This document shows positions 58,473 to 64,000 of a stretch of DNA of 64,000 bases, piece after piece. The position numbers were made by a program, and so were the translations under genes. The notes under the pieces are model-generated. The model made no database searches and had not been told where the DNA came from. It saw nothing but the letters and a program-made list of their open reading frames with translations. Origin of the DNA: a virus; IMG/VR virus record IMGVR_UViG_3300020437_000004, positions 60,854 through 124,853 of that record; one strand, 5' to 3'. Each line of letters begins with the position of its first letter. Positions within the stretch are counted from its first letter, which is position 1.

Positions 58473-59120
58473 CTAGTTTTTTGGTTGGTGGTGTGCTGCG
58501 TTAACGTCTGACGCATAAGTCCAGTACTGAACCTGGAACTCAACAGTATACTCTTCGGGAGTATCGTTGCTATCCCATGCAAGATCGATTGCACTGATGT
58601 TGCTTGGCCAGATACCTTCAAACTTGTATGCACGAGTCTGCTCAGATTGTCTGTCATACTGACGGACGATTGCCTGAGTCTGGTAGTTAGCAGGTGAATC
58701 GAATGATTGGAAGTTCTGTTGAAGTGCTTGGATCTGTGTAGACCAGTTTTCCAACTGATTTCTAATCACGAAGTTAGCGTCGTTAAGAACGGTAACTGTC
58801 CATGGTTCGTAAGTCCTGTCTCCTGCAATCTTAATGGTGCGTCCTCTATAAGGGACTTCGATAACACCAACAGTGGATGCGGGAATGTTTGCTGCTTTAA
58901 CAAGAAGAGTAGCAAGGTTACCACCGAAAGGTTGACTTGCTGCTTCTGCTTCTGCTGCGTCGGATGCACCACCGCTTCCGCCGATGTTTGCAGATTGAGA
59001 AAGTTGAGGGAAAGTTAACTCTACTTGGAACAGATTAGGGCGAGCAAGATCCCCAATCTTATTTCTGAAGTCGAAAATAGGAGAGTTAATCTGCCCTCCT
59101 TCGACGTTATTGACTGCCAT
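58473..59120 (-). CDS. gp19: Tail tube protein, T4 gp19-like
   Basis: The 215-residue protein contains tail-tube elements: FRNKIGDLARPNLFQVELTFP, IEVPYRGRTIKIAGDRTYEPWTVTVLND, RAYKFEGIWPSNISAIDLAW and YTVEFQVQYWTY. Longer than T4 gp19 (163), with an inserted Gly/Ala/Ser-rich stretch near residues 45-65. It stacks as hexamers forming the inner tail tube inside gp18. Confidence 0.95.
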   Translation of the reverse strand: MAVNNVEGGQINSPIFDFRNKIGDLARPNLFQVELTFPQLSQSANIGGSGGASDAAEAEAASQPFGGNLATLLVKAANIPASTVGVIEVPYRGRTIKIAGDRTYEPWTVTVLNDANFVIRNQLENWSTQIQALQQNFQSFDSPANYQTQAIVRQYDRQSEQTRAYKFEGIWPSNISAIDLAWDSNDTPEEYTVEFQVQYWTYASDVNAAHHQPKN

Positions 59121-59149
59121 GTGAAAAATCTCCTATTTAATCGAATTGA

Positions 59150-59163
59150 CTACGAAGTCGTAG
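59150..59163 (-). other. Hairpin between gp18 and gp19
   Basis: CTACG-4-CGTAG is a perfect 5-bp inverted repeat in the 53-bp gap. It has no U-run, so it may mark RNA processing or stability rather than strong termination. Confidence 0.4.
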
Positions 59164-59173
59164 CACGGTTTAC

Positions 59174-61945
59174 TTAGGTTGCAACCTCGGAGAAGCTAGC
59201 TCCAGTCCTTGTTGCAGTGAAGGTTAGTGTGATGAAGTTAATAGATCTAGTAGGTTTGATGAAGATCTCAGCATAAAACTCGCCTCTGTCAATAGACTCA
59301 GGTGGGTTGTTAGTGCTGTCGCAGACAACCAAGAAGTCAGTAACGCCACGACGTGACTGTACGGATCTCATGAAAGGTTCTACGATATTCTTGAAACCTT
59401 GGCGAGTAAACTCGTCATTCAATTCAAAGAGTTGTGTCTTAGCAGCTTGTGCGATCGCACCTTCCAAGACAAGGAAGAGACGTCTTACGTTGATTCTATC
59501 GAATGCAGACTGATAAGCGAGAGCGGTCTTGTCTCCGAAGAGGACGATACCTTCGCCAGGGAATGCAACGATTGGGTTAACTCTAGCAGCGTAAAGTCTA
59601 TCTCTGTGATCTTTAAGAGGAGAGTAAGCAAGTTTAACTGCGTTACGAAGTTGTCCTCTATTGAAACCTGCAGGTGAGAACCAAGGCTCCTGATTCAGAG
59701 TTGTGCTAAGTGTAAGACCTGCAACGTCTGCGTTACATGGGATGTAACGGTAAACATCGTTGTAGCGGTCATAGATGTATTTGTAGTTATTGTCAAATAC
59801 TGCGTAAGAAGAAGATGAAAGTTGATCAAAGAAACTTACAGTCTTGTCAACAATGTCTCCAACTGCAGAAACACCAACAACGTCACCTCTGTAAGGTGAG
59901 ATGAATGCCATGCAGTCTTTACGAGTGCTTGCGATATCGATAACCTTCTGTGCCTTAGCGATTGTGTCGCTGAGGTTACTCATTGAAGGTCCCATGAGGA
60001 CGTAATCTACTTCCTCAGTCTCAGCATCACTAAAGAGATCGTAACCTGCAAGTAGTGAAGGACGGTCAACAGTGAAACCATCTACACCACCTTGAAGGTG
60101 ATACTTAACGGTGCCGTTATTCTTAGTGCCGATAACAGGGATGCTGTTAGGATCAAGACCACTGATGTCGTCTCCACCATAAAGAGCATTATCCGCTTTG
60201 ATCAAGTCAAAGTCTCTGTTAGTTACGCTACCACCCCATGATCCGTCTGCTGTGCCAGAGCGGTCAAAGATGTTATTGGTCTCGTGAGATCCCCAGTAAA
60301 CATAGGAGGATTTATTCATCAAGACATCGACGTAGTAAAGTGACTCGCCTTGTGGAGACTTAGCGTCGGATGCCTTAGAAAGGTTAGTAAACTTCTCAAG
60401 CAATGAGCCAGGTGTGCCTGTCAAACCTCCGTCACCATCAAGGATGAGGACGTGCACGAGGTCTCTGTATCCACCACGGTCATCTGCCCATGCAGAAGTG
60501 CCAGGACGAGGAGCGATGTTGATCCACTTCTCGTTGTAACCATACTGTCTGCTCTCGTAGTCACTACCGATTGCAATAGCAGATACAGTAGCAGCGTTTC
60601 CGTCAGAAACAGTTTGGTTTGCTTGGAAGAGAGGAGAAGTCTTGTTAAGAGAAACTCTCAATTCTCTAGAGATAGACAAGATCTTACCAGATGTGCCAGT
60701 AGCAGATCCAGGTGATCCTGCATTGTTTGCCAACTCAGTAATAGTATCTCCAACTTCCCAGAAGTCAGATGCAGTGCTATCAATGCTTACTTCAAGTTTC
60801 TGTGTTTCCTTGTCGAAAGCAACAACGCCACCAGTGATGTTACCAGAAAGACCGTTGTAGAAGTTACCTGCTTTGAAGTTACCCACTAGAGTGCTATTCT
60901 CTTCAAGAGTAATAACAACAGTGTAGGAGTAAACCTTACCGAAGATGTTAGCAGCAGAGTAAGAGATTTCAGCACCAGATGCGAATTCCCACTCAGCAGA
61001 AGATGGTTGTGCAAGATAAAGTACTTGATCAGCACCTGCATCAGTCATTACGACTCTAATGCTGTTGCCGAATTGACCAGGAGTCTTAGATGCCCACTTC
61101 CAGTTATTAGAAGCATCCTTAACAGTTGACTCATATGCATCAAGATTCTTAATCAAAGGAGCAGTAATACCAGTAGAGGTTTGCTCGTTGATTTGAGTCT
61201 TGTTAGAAGAAACCGTTAGGAGAGTAACAGTAGATCCATCAGTGTGTGCTGCTGCAGTAGAGCTCAATGCTGAGCGAGTAACAGTAAGGTCGTTACCTGC
61301 AACACCAGTTACTTGGAGAATCTCATCGTCAATTCTAATATAGGAGTTAGTACCTGCTCCAAGAGTTGCTACAGAAGCAACAGTAAGAGTGGTATCAGCA
61401 TCAGTAAATGTAGATCCTTCGTTGATGGTAGAAGTGCTACCTGCAGTCTCGATCAAAGTGACTTGTGATCCTGCTGCGTGAGAAACCCCAGATGTCTGAA
61501 GTTGTCCACGAGTAACAACAACGTCGTTACCAGACACAGACCCAATGGTCATGATCTCTGCGTCAATCAAAAGAAGATCAGCGACATCAAAGTCAGTGGT
61601 AGACAATACTGTGAGTGTAGTGTCGTTAGCACTAAAAGTAGTATTAGTAAACTGTGCAGTGTCAATAGCATTCTTAAGTGAATTGCTCATTGCACGGACA
61701 ATCTTCATGGTGCCACCATAAAGAAGGTATTGTGCTGCACTAAACCAATACTCAAAGTTTGAATTACTTGGTCTACCGAAAATTGCGAGAAGCTCCTTCT
61801 CACTAGTTACCGAGACGATTTGCTCTACTGGTCCTTTCTCAAAACTTCCAACCATTGCTGCTACGTTATCTACGGTAGCGTTAACAACGTTAGTGAGATC
61901 TCTTTCCAGTACAACAACACCTGGTGAAAGTTGCGTTGATGCCAT
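59174..61945 (-). CDS. gp18: Tail sheath protein, T4 gp18-like
   Basis: At 923 residues it is much longer than T4 gp18 (659). The C-terminal sheath core is clear: LYAARVNPIVAFPGEGIVLFGDKTAL, RINVRRLFLVLEGAIAQAAK, FEFNDEFTR-like region and PTRSINFITLTF. An insertion near the N-terminus contains two tandem repeats of about 65 residues (103-166 and 179-244; TFSANDTTLTV and TFTDADTTLTV). The sheath contracts to drive the tube through the host envelope. Confidence 0.96.
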   Translation of the reverse strand: MASTQLSPGVVVLERDLTNVVNATVDNVAAMVGSFEKGPVEQIVSVTSEKELLAIFGRPSNSNFEYWFSAAQYLLYGGTMKIVRAMSNSLKNAIDTAQFTNTTFSANDTTLTVLSTTDFDVADLLLIDAEIMTIGSVSGNDVVVTRGQLQTSGVSHAAGSQVTLIETAGSTSTINEGSTFTDADTTLTVASVATLGAGTNSYIRIDDEILQVTGVAGNDLTVTRSALSSTAAAHTDGSTVTLLTVSSNKTQINEQTSTGITAPLIKNLDAYESTVKDASNNWKWASKTPGQFGNSIRVVMTDAGADQVLYLAQPSSAEWEFASGAEISYSAANIFGKVYSYTVVITLEENSTLVGNFKAGNFYNGLSGNITGGVVAFDKETQKLEVSIDSTASDFWEVGDTITELANNAGSPGSATGTSGKILSISRELRVSLNKTSPLFQANQTVSDGNAATVSAIAIGSDYESRQYGYNEKWINIAPRPGTSAWADDRGGYRDLVHVLILDGDGGLTGTPGSLLEKFTNLSKASDAKSPQGESLYYVDVLMNKSSYVYWGSHETNNIFDRSGTADGSWGGSVTNRDFDLIKADNALYGGDDISGLDPNSIPVIGTKNNGTVKYHLQGGVDGFTVDRPSLLAGYDLFSDAETEEVDYVLMGPSMSNLSDTIAKAQKVIDIASTRKDCMAFISPYRGDVVGVSAVGDIVDKTVSFFDQLSSSSYAVFDNNYKYIYDRYNDVYRYIPCNADVAGLTLSTTLNQEPWFSPAGFNRGQLRNAVKLAYSPLKDHRDRLYAARVNPIVAFPGEGIVLFGDKTALAYQSAFDRINVRRLFLVLEGAIAQAAKTQLFELNDEFTRQGFKNIVEPFMRSVQSRRGVTDFLVVCDSTNNPPESIDRGEFYAEIFIKPTRSINFITLTFTATRTGASFSEVAT

Positions 61946-61986
61946 GTTTGTATACTCCTAAAACGGGTCAATACGGATGCTATGAA

Positions 61987-61993
61987 TATTTAT
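61987..61993 (-). promoter_or_regulatory. Late-promoter-like motif ATAAATA before gp18
   Basis: The minus strand reads ACAATAAATATTC 42 bp before the gp18 ATG. Confidence 0.55.
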
Positions 61994-62034
61994 TGTTTTA
62001 GGTTTTTCAAAGGGGTGATCATGACGTGAGCATA

Positions 62035-62259
62035 TTACCAGTCAGGATAGTCAGACCATTTTACTTTTCTTTTTCGGGATTTATTTACTCTTCTTACTGT
62101 GCATTCCTTACATGTATATGCGTAGGCAGATGGGACGTTGCCTCGGTCTTTCTTTGTCATATAAAAACCATCTATCAAGTCAAACGTCCTCAGGCATTTC
62201 CTACATTGCCTTTCTACGAATAAAAGATTCTCTAAACCAAACTGCTCTTCAATACTCAT
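62035..62259 (-). CDS. Small zinc-ribbon protein, 74 aa
   Basis: I start at MSIEEQFGLENLLF (62259). CRKC and CKEC (CxxC pairs about 28 residues apart) make a zinc-ribbon; the tail is basic (RRVNKSRKRKVKW). This suggests nucleic-acid binding. Position between gp17 and gp18 does not identify it; a gp33-like transcription cofactor or HNH remnant are alternatives. Confidence 0.7.
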   Translation of the reverse strand: MSIEEQFGLENLLFVERQCRKCLRTFDLIDGFYMTKKDRGNVPSAYAYTCKECTVRRVNKSRKRKVKWSDYPDW

Positions 62260-62362
62260 CTTCTTCGGACTTCCTCGCCCAGTATCCAAACACCACACCT
62301 GCAGTGAATATCATTAAGACAAACAATATGTTGCCCATAGAAACTAAGTTTGCTTCTATCAT
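62249..62362 (-). CDS. Small membrane peptide, 37 aa
   Basis: The ATG at 62362 overlaps the upstream TGA (ATGA). One membrane helix (NILFVLMIFTAGVVFGYW) and a charged tail (ARKSEEDEY). Its stop overlaps the zinc-ribbon gene by 11 bp. Function unknown. Confidence 0.6.
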   Translation of the reverse strand: MIEANLVSMGNILFVLMIFTAGVVFGYWARKSEEDEY

Positions 62363-62550
62363 TTGATAAAGTTATGTTTAGATGTGCTGCTCTTTGTCCT
62401 GTTATGGATAACGATAAATCTATCTGCTGCAAACGTGCCTGCAAGACAGACATCAATCTCGTCACCATCTTCCCAGTTGATATCACCATTCTTCTTGGTG
62501 TGATTCATTGCTTCTTGAATCTTATCAATAATCGCAGTCGTTAATTCCAT
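62359..62550 (-). CDS. Small hypothetical protein, 63 aa
   Basis: A helical start (TTAIIDKIQEAMNHTKKNG), then INWEDGDEIDVCLAG and a basic tail. It overlaps the preceding gene by 26 bp. Not recognised; conserved-looking order near gp17. Confidence 0.65.
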   Translation of the reverse strand: MELTTAIIDKIQEAMNHTKKNGDINWEDGDEIDVCLAGTFAADRFIVIHNRTKSSTSKHNFIK

Positions 62551-62734
62551 AGGGTGTTAGATCATATTTAACTTGGGCAATGCCCTCATGTTCTATTTTA
62601 ACAGGTTGTCCGATAATCGCGAGGATATCGGCAGGGATTTTTTTCTTAGTGATATCATAAGGGATGGGTGCATTTGACACACATACCCTTATGCATTCCC
62701 ATTGCTCCTCCGTGAGGGAGTAACTAGTCGTCAT
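62525..62734 (-). CDS. Small hypothetical protein, 69 aa
   Basis: I start at MTTSYSLTEEQWECI (62734); the frame has another ATG two codons upstream. Mixed alpha/beta with two Cys. Function unknown. Overlaps neighbours on both sides. Confidence 0.65.
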   Translation of the reverse strand: MTTSYSLTEEQWECIRVCVSNAPIPYDITKKKIPADILAIIGQPVKIEHEGIAQVKYDLTPYGINDCDY

Positions 62735-62933
62735 GGTCATCCCATGGATCTGCTAGTCCTTTATTATCAAAGAATGCTTTGTATACACCAAAACCTGCAA
62801 GCAACACAGTAATGACTACGAATGAGATAGCAAACGTAATGTTTGGGTTAGCGTTGTAATGCGGAATAATTGCATTACACTTTGTCCAAGTGCCAGGCAG
62901 TGTGTAGACTGGCGGACAAGAAATAAAAATCAT
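62724..62933 (-). CDS. Small membrane protein, 69 aa
   Basis: The ATG at 62933 overlaps the gp17 stop (ATGA). A proline/cysteine-bearing N-terminus (FISCPPVYTLPGTWTKCNA) is followed by one membrane helix (ITFAISFVVITVLLAGFGVY) and an acidic tail. It may be anchored with the N-terminus outside. Function unknown. Confidence 0.65.
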   Translation of the reverse strand: MIFISCPPVYTLPGTWTKCNAIIPHYNANPNITFAISFVVITVLLAGFGVYKAFFDNKGLADPWDDHDD

Positions 62934-64000
62934 CGAAATTCCCACATGTAAGATCGGTCACCGTATTCGTCAGTATGCCATCTATCACCATCTTTGTCAA
63001 CAAATGTTTCCTCATCCATTCCATCGTCGATGAAACCAAAGGGTGCCATGTCTGCTTCAATCTGCTCTTTCTGCTCTTGATACAGACGTGCTCGGACATC
63101 ATTGTCATGCAACTCTCTGAAGTAATCAGATGTTGCCAACCAACTAAAGATAACAATACACATGGCAAGGTCGTCGTTACAACCTTCTTCTGCTTCCCAC
63201 GCTTGACCTTTCTGTATGAAAGTAGTTAACTCTGCAATTATATCATAATCTAGGAAGGTTAGTTTATCTGTTTCAATCAATGTTTTCATATTAGAACATC
63301 CAGTCTTCTTGACTGTGGTGCTCATCTTGACACCTAATTGTGTCTTACTCCCTGAGAATCCTTGTCCCACAACCTGTCCTGCACGTCCCCGCATAGCACA
63401 CATCAATAGATTGTCATACTCAAGATCATACTGCAGGATGTCCGCAACCTGACCGCCGATATCATTTACCTCTGCCATGATATACGCATGGTTATAACTG
63501 CATGCAACCTGATGAATTACATTAGGGAATAGCATAGGTTTAATTACATTATTCCTATACTTTGCTACGATGCGATATGGGATAGTAGTGGTGTCAAATA
63601 CAATAAATGCTGAGTAATCCTTTGTAATACCTCTTGCTACGTCAACTGTCATCACATATGTATTGTCCGCAACAGGTTCTTCGTATATGTCTAGTCCCGC
63701 ATTCCTAGTCAAAGGATCTTCATATGTGAGAATCTTTAGTTTACTTGATGTGATCAGTGTGTTGACAGATCCTAGAAACTCACACTCAAACTCTTGGTTA
63801 AACTGCTCTTCAGATGTGTTAGCAATAGTTTGCTCTCGCCAATTCTCATCTCTACCTGGCACCTCAGACCAGTGCACTTCTGTTGTTACATACTCATTCC
63901 TATTCAACTCTGCGTCATGCCAGAGTTTATAAAACATATTCATACCCTTAGGGGTAGAAATGATAATCACCTTAGTTGACTTACCTGAGGATATAGTAGG
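62930..64000 (-). CDS. gp17: Terminase large subunit, T4 gp17-like (N-terminus beyond window)
   Basis: 357 codons are open to the window edge, so the ATPase domain is mostly missing. The visible part begins PTISSGKSTKVIIISTPKGMN, the end of the ATPase with its coupling motif, and contains the RNase H-like nuclease domain: VMTVDVARGITKDYSAF (catalytic Asp) with downstream MAEVNDIGG and GCNDDLAMC acidic residues. It cuts concatemers and pumps DNA through gp20. Confidence 0.95.
   Translation of the reverse strand, partial: PTISSGKSTKVIIISTPKGMNMFYKLWHDAELNRNEYVTTEVHWSEVPGRDENWREQTIANTSEEQFNQEFECEFLGSVNTLITSSKLKILTYEDPLTRNAGLDIYEEPVADNTYVMTVDVARGITKDYSAFIVFDTTTIPYRIVAKYRNNVIKPMLFPNVIHQVACSYNHAYIMAEVNDIGGQVADILQYDLEYDNLLMCAMRGRAGQVVGQGFSGSKTQLGVKMSTTVKKTGCSNMKTLIETDKLTFLDYDIIAELTTFIQKGQAWEAEEGCNDDLAMCIVIFSWLATSDYFRELHDNDVRARLYQEQKEQIEADMAPFGFIDDGMDEETFVDKDGDRWHTDEYGDRSYMWEFR

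Noticed and set aside
59132-59139. TTAAATAG as a late promoter for gp19
   Set aside because: Only about 13 bp from the start codon, too close for a transcribed leader, and it overlaps the AGGAG ribosome-binding site.
1-64000. CRISPR array, integrase, attachment site, insertion sequence
   Set aside because: No regularly spaced direct repeats, no recombinase or transposase motif and no long terminal repeats were seen.

Overview
The window is part of the genome of a T4-like cyanomyovirus, a contractile-tailed phage of marine Synechococcus or Prochlorococcus. T4-type replication, recombination and virion genes (large terminase, gp18 to gp23, gp41, gp43 to gp47, gp55, gp61, gp62, uvsX, uvsY, uvsW, regA) sit beside cyanobacterial auxiliary genes (psbA, three hli genes, talC, pcyA, nrdA/nrdB, mazG, cobS/cobT-like genes, hsp20). 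Genes are packed tightly, mostly on the minus strand, with many ATGA or TAATG overlaps. Both ends are truncated: a large cysteine-containing protein runs off the left edge and the large terminase runs off the right edge. No integrase, attachment site, insertion sequence or CRISPR array was seen.

Layout, left to right. 1-3.8 kb: a proline-rich protein with four RCY repeats, a conserved hypothetical, and an exported protein with an HEGWH zinc motif. 3.8-13.2 kb: auxiliary region with psbA, a peroxiredoxin, three hli genes, several 2OG-Fe(II)/cupin-type oxygenases, a tRNA-Arg(UCU), a PD-(D/E)XK nuclease-like protein, talC, a strongly structured intergenic RNA candidate, and a glutamine-type (downstream-peptide) riboswitch ahead of a short ORF. 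13.2-18.8 kb: nrdB, nrdA, primase and a small protein sharing a motif with the major capsid protein. 18.8-25.1 kb: probable virion or accessory proteins, a nucleotidyltransferase, a covalent-nucleotidyltransferase (ligase-like) protein and a second nuclease-like protein. 25.0-31.9 kb: mazG, gp41, a P4H-like oxygenase, uvsX, gp43 and small Sm-like proteins. 32.1-34.5 kb: hsp20, diverging from a plus-strand island of three proteins with signal peptides. 34.4-43.7 kb: membrane proteins, regA, gp62, pcyA, a DNA adenine methylase, two tandem oxygenases, gp44, gp45, and cobS. 43.7-53.3 kb: a CobT-like VWA/metalloprotease protein, gp46/gp47, gp55, uvsW, uvsY, a tail-tube-like protein and small membrane proteins. 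53.4-64 kb: the morphogenesis block gp23, gp22, gp21, a gp67-like core protein, gp20, gp19, gp18 and gp17.

How it works together. Host-like sigma-70 promoters (TTGACA, 17-18 bp, TATACT or TATAAT) precede psbA, the hli cluster, an oxygenase operon and gp55. A short motif, ATAAATA or CTAAATA, lies about 20-60 bp before many structural genes and matches a T4-type late promoter served by the gp55 sigma factor encoded here. D1 and Hli proteins would sustain photosynthesis during infection, TalC would redirect carbon to the pentose phosphate pathway, NrdAB would supply deoxynucleotides, and the gp43/44/45/62/41/61 replisome would copy the genome. Functional assignments rest on motifs and overall resemblance read by eye; no database search was run.
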